Source: Anaeramoeba flamelloides (Eukaryota > Metamonada > Anaeramoebidae). From it: 64,000 nucleotides of DNA. The notes beneath the pieces are model-generated. The model searched no databases. It was not told the DNA's origin and saw nothing but the letters and a program-made list of their open reading frames with translations. The DNA is taken from contig JANTQA010000075.1 in assembly GCA_027625915.1 (NCBI GenBank), positions 2,852,001 to 2,916,000 on the forward strand, read 5' to 3'. Below, in pieces: positions 1-10,912 of the stretch (the stretch's first letter is position 1; every line of letters starts with the position of its first letter). A program made the position numbers and the translations under genes.

Positions 1-72
1 CATCCAAACGAACTACCAACCAACCCTAACATACCTATAATCGCCAGAATAATAGGTTTAAAATAACTGCCA
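1..72 (-). CDS. Possible partial exon with a hydrophobic segment (gene runs off the left edge)
   Basis: On the minus strand the first 72 bases stay open and read a strongly hydrophobic peptide (core PIILAIIGMLGLVGSSFG), which looks like a membrane segment. Base composition is richer in G and C than the surrounding DNA, with CpG-containing codons, as expected for coding sequence here. Two possible acceptor AGs sit at 73-74 and 67-68. The rest of the gene would lie to the left of the window. The family is not recognisable from so few residues, and a chance open frame cannot be excluded. Confidence 0.3.
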
Positions 73-328
73 CTAATATATTTTAATAGAATTAATATTT
101 TTGAAAAATGTAAGAATTTGGACTTTAACCAAAATATGAAAAGTAATAATTTTTCCTTCAATTGTATCCATATAATATCCATAAAAACAAAAAGAAATGT
201 CTCAAAATTACTTATGATTACATTTTTTTATTAAATATAATTAAATCTAATATTTTAAATGATTGCATTAGTAAAATAATAGTTTTTTTTTTTCACAAAA
301 GATCTTATGGTTAGAAAAATAAATCTAA

Positions 329-529
329 TACAGTCAGTTTCACTTTTAAGGCATAAACTTTCAACGAAATTTAAGGCACAAAAAAAATCTCAAATTAAGG
401 CACAAAATTCAGATTCTAGTAAAATAAATTGTAAAAATTACAATTCCAAAAAATGTGCCTTAATTTGAGATTTTTTTTGTGCCTTAAATTTCGTTGAAAG
501 TTTGTGCCTTAAAAGTGAAACTGACTGTA
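329..529. mobile_element. MITE-A copy 1 (palindromic, TA target duplication)
   Basis: A 197 bp element at 331-527 is almost a perfect palindrome. It opens with CAGTCAGTTTCACTTTTAAG, closes with the reverse complement, and is flanked by TA on both sides. Two more copies lie at 3855-4056 and 60489-60688. A TA duplication, ends beginning CAGT and no coding capacity fit a miniature Tc1/mariner-type element moved by a transposase coded elsewhere. Its arms match nearly base for base, so it may be fairly recent. Confidence 0.85.
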
Positions 530-2239
530 AAGAAAAAATGAAAATATAAAAATTTTAAATAAAAAATTCCAAAAACAGTAAAAAAATATACAAATTCCGG
601 TACATAGTGCCCCACTTTTTGGAATCTTGGAATACGAATTTATTAATCACAGTTTGTGGGATCTTATTTATTAATAATATTTCTATCGGGTTTTTATAAA
701 TCCTGTTTCTGGACGTGGATAATTTTTATTTGGTCATGTAAATAATATAATATTTATTACTTTAATATTTTAATTATTCTTCTTCTACTCTTTTTTATTA
801 AGTAAATTTTCTTTGATTACTCCTTTCTCACAATAAATAAAAGTAAAATAATAGTTTTACAAATATTTTTAATTTTCTTCATAGGTTTAGAACTTAAGGG
901 GGTGTATTTTTTTTAAAATAAAATAAAAAGTTTTTCGAGAAATTTAAAAAAAAATTTTTTGTAATTTGTGTTTCGACTTATGAAAGTGAAAAGTTAACTT
1001 ATTCTAAGTAATTAATTAATTTGAGTATCTTTTTTGAAATCGGGAATTTACATGTTTCCAATATAAAACTAAAAAACGAAGACTATTATTTTGTTTAAGA
1101 ATTAAGCTAATTCTTGAAAATAGAGTTTCATATTATTCGTTTTATGTTGGAAAGTATTGATTTCGAAATAAAATTTTTTATTTGGTTATTATTTTAAATA
1201 TGTAATATTTATATTCAAATATTAGCCAATAAAACTAATTGTGTTATTTGTGGTTTAATAAATGAATATTTGATAGAAGCTTAACAGAAGTTTCTCAGTG
1301 AAATTGGGATTTATTAAACAAATTGTTTTTCTTTTATGTTTTAAAAAAATTTTTTTCTGGTTTTCAAAAAATGAAAAAAAATAGCTAAATAATTGTAAAT
1401 TTTGAAAAATTTTTTTTAACAAATTGTTTAGTCTTATTCACAAGAACCTTTATAAGAATTCAAATGATTTTTTACAATAAAAAAAAATGATTTTGAATTT
1501 TGAGGATAAAATTACTAATTCCCAAATACCTACAAGAAAATTTTATTTTGAAAAATCACATTTCATCTTAAATTAAAAAACAAAATTTCTGAGTTTAAAA
1601 TTAGCAAATCACTTTAAAAATTTAATTATTATAACTATCCTACTTAAAAAATACAATAATTTACGAATCAGTTGGAAATATCAATTTTTTGGTTAACCAA
1701 AAGTATTATCTCAAATCAGAAAAACAATATGTATATTAATATTAGGGGTAAAAAAAACTTGATATAGTTAAATAATTATTAAAATGGCATTAAAAATAAT
1801 AAAAAATTGTTATATTCTGAGAATACAATGAATTTAATAGTTTATTTTTTCAGTAAAATTGGAAAAAAAATTGTTTTAACACAAATAATAATCTTTGTTT
1901 TTTTTTTTTAAATTGAGGAATTGTAAACTACACTCTAAGTGCCGATTTACTTAAATTCCTTTTCAGAAATTTAAGTGTAAAATCATAGATTGTATGAGTA
2001 TTAATTAACGAAAATAATTTTAAGCTCTCATAATATCAAATTATTCCATTAAAATTAATTCTATTAACTTTTAATGCGATATCGAAGAAAAGGAAATAAT
2101 TTAATTGAAATATGGGATTTAAAATATAAAATTAATTATTATATAAAATATCTTTTAAAAATAAATTATTTGATACCAAGAAACTTATATATTTTTTACT
2201 TTCAAAAAAATAAAAAATCTTAATTACTAAAAGGAAAAA
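530..2239. other. Non-coding stretch, nothing recognised
   Basis: No open frame with coding character and no clear repeat arms were seen. It is AT-rich spacer with many A and T runs between the first MITE and the LINE. Confidence 0.5.
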
Positions 2240-2272
2240 AAAGAGAATATAACGATAAACTTATTAATATAA

Positions 2273-2850
2273 AAATCTTATCATTCAATATTCGGGAATT
2301 AAATGATAAAAATAAAATTGCAATTTTAGAATCTTTTTTATTAAAATATAATATAGATATTTGTTTAATTCAAGAAACAAAAATTACAAAAAACGCTATA
2401 TTTTATAAATTATTTCTCAATAACTAAAAAAATCTTATGGTGATAAAAATAGAAAAGGTGGTTAACTAATAATTGTAAAAAATATTTTTAAAGATTTTAC
2501 AAGAGAAATATTAGTTCCAGATCCGGATATAATGGGGATAAAATTCACAGATTATATTTAATTAATTTATATAAAAGATATGATAGAAATTTAGTTTTTT
2601 ATAAAAAAAAATTAAAAATATTTTACAACAATATCAATTCCACAAAACCATTATCGGGGGTGATTTTAATTTAAATGAGATACAAATTAAACAATTTTCA
2701 CTTTATAATTTTAAAATAATTTCAAATAATCGACCAAGTCGGAATGAAAACAATTTAGATTATTTCATCACAAATAATAAAATTTTAAAAAAAAAATAAA
2801 TCAATTTCTATAAAAAATTCAATTAGTGACCATAACGCAATATTAAATCA
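2273..2850 (+). pseudogene. LINE-1 APE-like endonuclease remnant
   Basis: Across several frames the typical motifs of an apurinic/apyrimidinic-type LINE endonuclease can be read: SFNIRELN near 2282, LIQETKI near 2362 (the catalytic glutamate motif), GDFNLN near 2659, LDYFIT near 2755 and SDHNAI near 2825 (the catalytic histidine motif). In living elements this domain nicks target DNA for primed reverse transcription. Here stops and frameshifts separate the motifs. Confidence 0.75.
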
Positions 2851-3212
2851 ATTTAATATTAATAAAAAATGGGAAATTAAAAAAACATATTGTATAAAAG
2901 ATGTATTTAATTTTCAAAAAAAATTTCAATCTATTTTTTAAAAATAATAATTATAAAGTAACAGAATCTATCTTCAAAAAGTTTAAAAAACAATTTATAA
3001 TGAAATAGAGTAGTTTTGAATATACCTAAAAATGAATTAAAATTATTTAGTTTGATTAACAGAGTTTATGATAATAAAGAGTTGATAAAAGAAATTAAAG
3101 ATAGAAATAATAATAAGTATCGAAAACTAATTGATCAAATTAATATGGAATTCGAAAGTAATTATAATTTTTGGAAAAAAACTTAGCCGGATAAGAGAAT
3201 CTTCAAAAAAAA

Positions 3213-4440
3213 ATGATTTTAAATAATAATAATTTGGAAAAATCCTATTTTAATTATGTCAAATCAATAAGTAAAAAACCAAAAAAATATATAATAAATT
3301 TTATAAAAAATTATTATTTAGATAAAGAAAATTTATTTGATTTAGAAATTAAAGAAATATTCTCAGTTGCCAAAATCGAAGAATTAATTAAATATCAGAA
3401 AAATAAATCAGTTCAAGATTTTGACAAAATTAAACATTATAAATCAAGTAAAAATCAAAGTAACGAATTTTATTTAAATTATGAAAATTTTCTAATTACA
3501 ATTCAAAAAATATTTCTAAATTGGATACAAGATATTTCTCAAAAAAATATTAATTTTATTAAAAAAAGAAATATATTATTCATTCATAAATCAGGAGATG
3601 AGGGGGTCCCACTTAATTATCGGCCCATTTCCATAAACAAAACACTCCCAAGATTTTTTCTTAAATTATTATATGCTGGGATACAAGATTCTTGGGAGAT
3701 AGTATCAAAAAAACAATTTGGATTTAAGAAAAAATTAGATACACGGATTGCTGTTTTGAATTTATTTAAATAAATATAAAAAAATTATTCAAAAAACAAA
3801 GAAATATGAAAATGTATATATAGTTACAATTGATATTCAAAAATGTTTTGACTCTACAGTCAGTTTCACTTTTAAGGCACAAACTTTCAACGAAATTTAA
3901 GGCACAAAAAAATCTCAAATTAAGGCACAAAAATTTGGAATTTTTTATTTTACAATTTATTTTTACTAGAATTTGAATTTTGTGCTTTAATTTGAGATTT
4001 TTATTGTGCCTTAAATTTCGTTGATAGTTTGTGCCTTAAAAGTGAAACTGACTGTATTCATCATTCATTGATTTATCACTCAATTAAAAAATTTATCAAA
4101 AATGAAATTTTAAAAATGTTTCTACTTGCTTATTACTCAAAGGAAGGAATAGGTGTTTACCAAGGAGATCCATTATCTCCTCTATTATTTGGTTTTATTT
4201 CTCATTTTCTTTTTAGAAAAAATCAATTCACTAGCAATACATGTACAGATGTTTGCTGATGATTTGATATTAATAATGAAAGGATCAATGATTGAAATAA
4301 ATTATCAATTACAAAAAATATATAAAATAATAAAAAGATTTTGGAATGAATCCAAATGATGATAAAACAAAAAAAAAACCCTAATACCAAAAGAAATTTT
4401 ATATCTTGGTATTTGGTTAGACAAAAAAAACTCATCTAAA
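3213..4440 (+). pseudogene. LINE-1 reverse transcriptase remnant
   Basis: The first open part carries the RT core NYRPIS (near 3618) followed by a QFGFKKK-type box. Then comes IDIQKCFDS, where the MITE interrupts. Beyond it the frame resumes with IHHSLIYHS, the box YQGDPLSPLLFG (near 4160) and the catalytic FADD (near 4252), now in another frame. Order and spacing match the LINE RT family. The protein cannot be made as it stands. Confidence 0.8.
3855..4056. mobile_element. MITE-A copy 2, inserted in the LINE RT
   Basis: A 198 bp palindromic element at 3857-4054 is flanked by TA at 3855-3856 and 4055-4056. It has the same ends as the copies at 331 and 60491. If the element and one TA are taken out in the mind, the RT frame reads straight through (FDS then IHHSL), which shows the exact insertion point and that the LINE was there first. 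Confidence 0.9.
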
Positions 4441-4967
4441 ATTTAACTTTGAAAAGGTTAATAATAATTTTGAAAAAAAACCTACATATTTTTTAAAGAA
4501 AGGAATTTTTTCTAATGGGTTAAAAATTCAATTCTTTAAAGCCGTTTTACATAGTCAAATATTATATGGGTTGGAGATATTTGACTTTACAGAATCCGAT
4601 TTCAAAAAAATTGATATTTGGATTAATAAGAAAATCACAGAATCGTTTTTTAATAAACCCACATTCCCCAAGACTTATCTATAAAACTGAAGCAAAAAAT
4701 TGATTTGGCAAGAATCACAATTTACAAAAGAAAATTCAAATTAATTCAAAAATAAAAAATTTTGGGATTTGATAAATTAATAAATCTTCTCCCCTTCAGA
4801 TAAAAAGAAACAGAAAACATTAATTGGAAAGCTCGAAATTTAAAAGAATTAGAATCTGAACTCGAAGTTTACAGAATTAATCAATTAAAAAAATATTCCA
4901 AGTTGGAAAGTACAAAATTATTTGAAAATAATTTTGATACAGGGAAATATTAACAAACAGTCGTGTC

Positions 4968-5045
4968 TAGGTTTTTTTTAATTTAAGAAATAAACCGAAA
5001 ATTTATTAAAATTTTCTGTTTATTTCTTAAATTAAAAAAAACCTA
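4968..5045. repeat. Type-2 hairpin (78 bp fold-back) inside the LINE
   Basis: A near-perfect inverted repeat. It starts TAGGTTTTTTTTAATTTAAG, has a loop of a few bases in the middle, and ends with the complementary arm. Related hairpins occur at 27666-27740, in the 9893-10260 cluster, and weakly near 19120 and 19300. In LINE-2 the same hairpin type sits at the equivalent LINE position. Confidence 0.8.
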
Positions 5046-5049
5046 ACGA

Positions 5050-5452
5050 CAAAAAATATTTAAAATGGAAGGGTTCAACTTTTATTCTAAAGTTAAGAAA
5101 TTATACAAATTATCTTAATAGATATTCTTCTTTTATGAACAAAAATAAATCACAATTTTGTCAATTGTGTAAAATAAATAAAGATTTGGATATCATTGAA
5201 GATTTGGATCATTTTCTCTGGAACTGCTCAGCCTATGAAAATAATCGGAAAATCTGGATTTCTGAACTAGAAAAAAATAATTTTTCACTTATTTTAAATA
5301 ATAATAATATTTATAATATTATTAATAAACAAGATTCAATCTATTTATTAGCTTTAGTAGATAATAAGACTATGTTTGAATCTATTATACGATTTCTAAA
5401 TTCAAGTTTAGGAATTCGGGCAAACAAGAGGAATTCTAAACTCCTCCCTTAA
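5050..5452 (+). pseudogene. LINE-1 C-terminal zinc-finger remnant
   Basis: An open frame from about 5060 reads KYLKWKGSTFILKLRNYTNY, then CQLC (near 5165) and DHFLWNC (near 5208). This is the C-x2-C...H-x4-C pattern of the zf-RVT region found at the C-terminus of many LINE polyproteins. The sequence after it, ending about 5452, is the family 3' end that recurs near 19090 and in the inverted repeat at 55080 and 56870. Confidence 0.7.
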
Positions 5453-5464
5453 ATTGCAATAAAA

Positions 5465-5720
5465 AAAAAATTCAATTAACTTTTTCTTAAAAATCAATCT
5501 ATCTTTTCCATAGGCAGGGAATACCCATAAAAAGTGATCAATATTTTCTATTATTTCCTTCTATTCATATTTTAAACATAAACGATAAAATACTCACGAA
5601 TTTTTTTGGTTTATATAGTAATATCTATTTAAGCAGTGGGTAAAGAAAATATTCTTTTTTGGGTTTCTTAATTAATCAGAATTTTTTGACACTTGGCATA
5701 TACAAAATTTATAAGTAGAG
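5465..5720 (-). mobile_element. LINE-4: short 3' fragment in opposite orientation
   Basis: Read on the minus strand, about 5490-5560 gives ENIDHFLW followed by PAYGKDR. This aligns with the LINE-1 zinc-finger region (DLDHFLW, SAYENNR). It lies tail to tail with LINE-1 and has decayed by stops. The edges are uncertain. Confidence 0.5.
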
Positions 5721-6903
5721 AATCCCACCAAAAAAGTATTTTAGAATTATGTCTTGTTATCGTAGAATATATTCCCTTAAGAGTAACAAAATATCAGGGG
5801 TGTTTTTTTCTCTTGAAAAAATATTAAAAAAATATATCAAAAACGATTTTATATTTTTCAGATCTATATCACTTGATATATTCGTTATTTTCCAATTAAT
5901 AAAAATGAAAATATTTCATTCAATTTCCAAAATGTAATATTATTTATTATTGTTACAAGCAAATTAGAAGAGTGGAAATTTTGTCTTAGAGTTCACTAAG
6001 GTAGTTTAATTTGATATATAAAAAAATCATTTCGAAAAGATTAGTTAATAATTTTGGAAGTTTTCAACTAATTATTTAGAAAAATATTTTGGAATGTAAA
6101 GAAAAATTTTCATTTTGTTTTCGGAAAATAATAGTAGTAAAAAAAAGAAAGGAGATCATATTAGAGATTATATAAAAACTTTTTTGCCAATATAATCAAT
6201 ATTATAATAATATTTAGTCATCTAAAAGGCAATTTCTTAAACATATATGTTTTCTTTTCAATTATTTCGAAAGTAGAATATAATTCTTGGTTTCTGTAAA
6301 TTTATGTTTTGAGAGATAATATCAATGAAATTAATAAAATTTATTAATCGTTAAATATCTGTCAACACAAAAAAATATCAACCCATGATTTAGAAATTTA
6401 AACAAAGGACACAAAGTCTCTTAAATTTTGGTAAAATAGTTTGAAGATGAACTATGTGTGAAAACTTTTTTTCAATTTCTTAATTTATGTCTGTTAAATC
6501 TTTCAAATCGTTAAATTGATCAATTCATTTAAGATAGGACAAAATTTCCAATTAATTAAATACTTGAATAAGAAAATCTGGACACTTAACCACTCTCAAA
6601 GTCAATTAACTTTCTGAAATTGACATTTCTCTTCTAAAAGTGTGTAAATAAAAATTCTAACTCTGATAATTGGTTTTATCAAAAGAAAAAAAGAACCAAA
6701 TGTTGCAATCTACTTTTCAATAAATTCTTGAGTTAATACACCACTTTTTCATTCTTATTTTGAGAAAAAGCTCTAAAATTTTCTCATTATTTATCACAAT
6801 TTCTTTATTCATAATTTTTGTTTTTTTTTTTATTTGGGAACTTCGGGTTTGATTAAAAAAAAAATAGATCAAACTGAACTTATTCTTTGTTTTGGATTTT
6901 AAG
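5721..6903. other. Spacer upstream of the MYB gene
   Basis: No gene or clear repeat was found. It should contain the promoter of the MYB gene starting at 6904, but no specific element could be assigned with confidence. Confidence 0.4.
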
Positions 6904-9900
6904 ATGACAAATCAGTAAGTCTAAGATTCAGAATTTTTTGTTTTTTGTTTTTTTATACAATCTAATTCCTTCTCTACAACTCATCCTTTCACAACAGAAA
7001 CCGATCAAAAAATATTCAAAAATTAAATCAATTAATTCCTGATCTGCCTCTCCTTGCAAAAGTTAAACAAATTCGTAGTTCTATTTGGTCGAAAGAAGAG
7101 GTACATTTTTCTTCCACTTTTTTTATATTTTTTATTATTTGGAATTTTGAAAGATCCAAACCAAATTAACAAAAAAAAAAAAACCTTTTTTTTCAAATAA
7201 ATAAAAAAAGCTATATTTTTTCGACAAACGGTTTTTTTTAAGATCAAAGGATCTTTTTTTTTCAACTCTTCTACTTTGAAGTAGTGTGTTTCATTCAAAA
7301 TTTTTGTGATTCTTTGTTCCTTCCAAACACATTTTTTCAAAAAAAAAATTTCCTTATTATCACTTTCACAAATTTTGTAACGAATAATTAATTATTTTTT
7401 GAAAACACCTTTGTACAACAAATTGGAATCGGTTTTTTTCTTTTGTACCTTTTTTTACTTTTATTTTGGGCTTTTTTTTTTACAAGAAATATTTTTTAAA
7501 TTGGTTTTGAATCTTTTTTGTATTTTAATAATTAATGTAGGATATAAGGCTTGCAAAAGCTGTGAAAATGAACAAAGGCAAAAATTGGGAAAAAACAGCA
7601 CAACTGTTCAAAGATAAGGATGCAACTCAATGTCTTCATCGATGGCAAAAGGTAAACAATTCTTTTTGATTAATTTTATTTTTGTACTTTTGTTTAATCC
7701 TAACCACGAAGCTTTGTGAACTCATTTTTTTTTGCAAATTGGTATTGCAACAAAAGGGAATTCAAGTCGGTTAAAGATAAAAACTTTCTATTTTCATTAA
7801 GGAAGTAAGTACATTTTAAAACTTTTTAGCGTTTTGGTGTATGAGACATTTTTAGAGCACACTTTGAGATCAATACTGTTATCTAAATAATAAACGGAAT
7901 AAAATTTTCACTTCATTTTCCTATTTTTCGTTAACACAGAGAATTTTCAAATAAATACATCTTAATTTGCGAACTCTATTATTCGATTGGTTCTTTTTTA
8001 TTCTTTATTAGTAGATTTAAATGAACGAAAAATTTTCAATTAAGGGACTAATCTCTCTTTAAATTTTTTCACCAAAATTTAATAGGGATTGAGAAAATTT
8101 TTTGCAAATTACTTAGATTTGAAAAACCCTATTTATTTTAAATATTAATCATATTTCTAGATAAGGAATCCTTATTTGAAATTGGTCAAAAAAAAAAAAT
8201 AATAGAGACTAGTCCCTTCAGGAATATTTCAAGAAATGAATTGTAATTTGTGATCTCTATTTATTTGGTCCTTTTTTATTGTAACAATTGGTGAACTATT
8301 GTGTTGAACCGAGAATCCGAAAGAGAAGTCATGATTTCAAAATTGAAAAAATGAATAACAAATGAAATTTTTTCCAATTTAAAATTCAAATACTCGAATA
8401 AGACACAAAAAAAGTCAATAAAGTACAAAAAAAGATCGGACAATATCAACACACTCTCATTTTCCAACTCAAACTATATTCTAAAAAAAAAAAATTATGT
8501 GCCTTAGATTGAGGAATTGCCTTTTAAAAATAATTTTTTTTTGTGTCTTCTTATCTGATTAATTAGAGTGTACTTTAAAAAGTGTACAGACTGTAATAAT
8601 AATTTTTTTTTTAAAAAATACATTACACCCATCCCAAACCCACAGCGCAATCTGTAATTAATAGAAATTAATTTTTTTATATCTTTGTTAAATAAAAAAT
8701 AATCCTAACATAAGGTATTTCCAAAAAAGTGTGACATTTTTTTTTACTTTTCATAAAAAATCATCTTTGTTAGTGTTACTATCCGTTAATCGACAATAAC
8801 ATATGCATTTAAATATTAATTCTGGCCCAGTCAGTAACTTAAGTATTTAACTTTCAAAATTGTTAATTGAAATATTCCAAAAAGTAAAAAAAAAAAAATA
8901 AACACCTTTTTTTGGATAAAACAAGGCACAGCCAATTTTAATTAAAAAAACTGGATATATGGAAAGGGTGTAAATGATTTTTTAAACAATCAAATACATT
9001 TATATGTTTTCAATTCCATTGAAAATATGTTGAGATTATCGAGTTATGAAAACAATTTTTTCGATCAAAAATAAAATAATTAACACAAATTTTAACTCCT
9101 AAAAAATATCAGATAAAATCGAGATCAGAAAATTTTGATATGGTTTATTAAGTAAAGCCATACTAACAAACAAATCAAATTATTATGAATAATCTATAAA
9201 TGGTAGTTAATCACAATTTTGGATATTTATACAGTTTATTAGGATTGAGTTTAATAAAGATATTTTAAAATAAATTTACCCCTCTTTTTTGGATAGCTTA
9301 TAGTCATTCCAAACCTAACATGGAATTTGATACATATAAAAAAATTACTTTTTGTCTGTTAAATCAAAAAAAAAAATCTTCGGTTATATTCCACTCCATT
9401 ACAAAATTTTATGATTTGATATAGATTTTTATCAAAAAACCTTCTGTGACAACTTCCGAGATAAAAAATTTGTTGTTTATGAAACCAATTCAAAATATTC
9501 AAGGATAAACTTTATAAAGAATGAAGTCCCATTTTAATAATATTTTGAAATAATCTTATCTTTTGATTTTTAGGTATTTAGAAATTGAAGATTTACAAAC
9601 AATTAAAAATTTTTAGATAAATTGTTTAATCTCCCATAGATTTGTGTTAAATATTTAAAATTTAATTTTTTTTCTCAATTAGATATTTTTACTCTGTAAA
9701 ATCATTTCATGGTTTATCAAATAGGCTATCGTATAACCACATCCATCTATAATAAACTATTTCAAAAATTTGTACACAATCATCTTCCAAAAAAGGCAAA
9801 ATAAAAAAAATTGTTTTTTTTTTTTTTTTGTTTTATTATTATTGAGAAGAGTTAATTAAGTAAAAATACCTCCGGTTTTCCTTTAGGTTTTCCAGAATTT

Positions 9901-10875
9901 CAAAGAATTGATTAAAATCTTTGATTTTACTCTATTCTTTTAAATTTTGGAAAAGCTAGCGACGTTTTTTTTTTTTTGTTTTTGGAATAAACCGAAAATT
10001 AAATAAATTTTCGTTTTATTTCTCAAATTAAAAAAAAAATCTAACAGCAAACGAAAATTTAAAAGAATAGAGTAAAATCTATAATTTTGCTCAATTCTTC
10101 TCAAATTAAAAAAAAAACACCGTTAGCTTTTCTCGAGTTTTCTGTTTATTTGGAAAATCAATAGATTTTCGTTAGGTTTTTTTTACTTTTTAAATAAACA
10201 GAAAATTTTAATAAATTTTCGGTTTATTTCTAAAGTAAAAAAAAACCTAGAACACTTGACAAATAAAATAGAAAACCTCAAGAAAACCACCGTTATCTTG
10301 ACGGCACTCTACAGCACCCCCTGGAACCATAAATTTATTTAGGTTTTTTATGTTAGCTTTAATGTATGCAAGATTATAAATCATAACACAGCAATTATTT
10401 CTATTTTGCAAAACTTAACATTACAACCATTTCAGCCCGACCATGGAATTTTATAAGACCTAGAAATTGAGTTTCTATTATAAAATTCATTTTGTATGAT
10501 AAACCGTAAAATGGGGAAGAAAGTTTATCATAAACCGTAAATTTATAATAGAAGAAAAAGAAATATGTTAAACGATTTTAGGTTTTTAGGACAAACAAAT
10601 TCAAAAAAAAACTTACATTAATGCAGATCTTCAATTTCCAAAATTTGAAAAAATCTCTGGTTTAAACAATTAAAAAGCTATGATCGAAAAATACAATCAA
10701 GTTTCCATGGTTTCTGTGATTTCTTTTTTTCTAAAATTCAAATTTTGTGTTTATTTTTTTACAAAAAAAAATTCTCTCGATGATGTAAGATTAATTGAAA
10801 ATTTTATCTTTTGATAAAAATTGAATTTTCTATTTCATAAAAGACAGTTTTATAAGAGACAACCAGTTTTTGTGT

Positions 10876-10912
<37 letters not shown>

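Larger units (their letters stand above)
2240..5471 (+). mobile_element. LINE-1: broken non-LTR retrotransposon with APE endonuclease, RT and zinc finger
   Basis: The parts occur in the order known for APE-type LINEs: endonuclease (about 2273-2850), reverse transcriptase (about 3213-4440) and a C-terminal CCHC-like zinc finger (about 5050-5452). It ends in a short poly(A) at about 5459-5470. The reading frame is broken many times by frameshifts and stops, and two later insertions interrupt it: a MITE at 3855-4056 and a hairpin at 4968-5045. It is therefore a dead copy. Related pieces lie at 18826-19112, 27240-28553, 5465-5720 and in the arms of the 54974-57030 element, so this family was once active in the genome. 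The left boundary is approximate. Confidence 0.85.

Noticed and set aside
7032-7340. Minus-strand frame of 102 codons
   Set aside because: It overlaps MYB exon 2 in antisense and consists largely of A/T-run translations.
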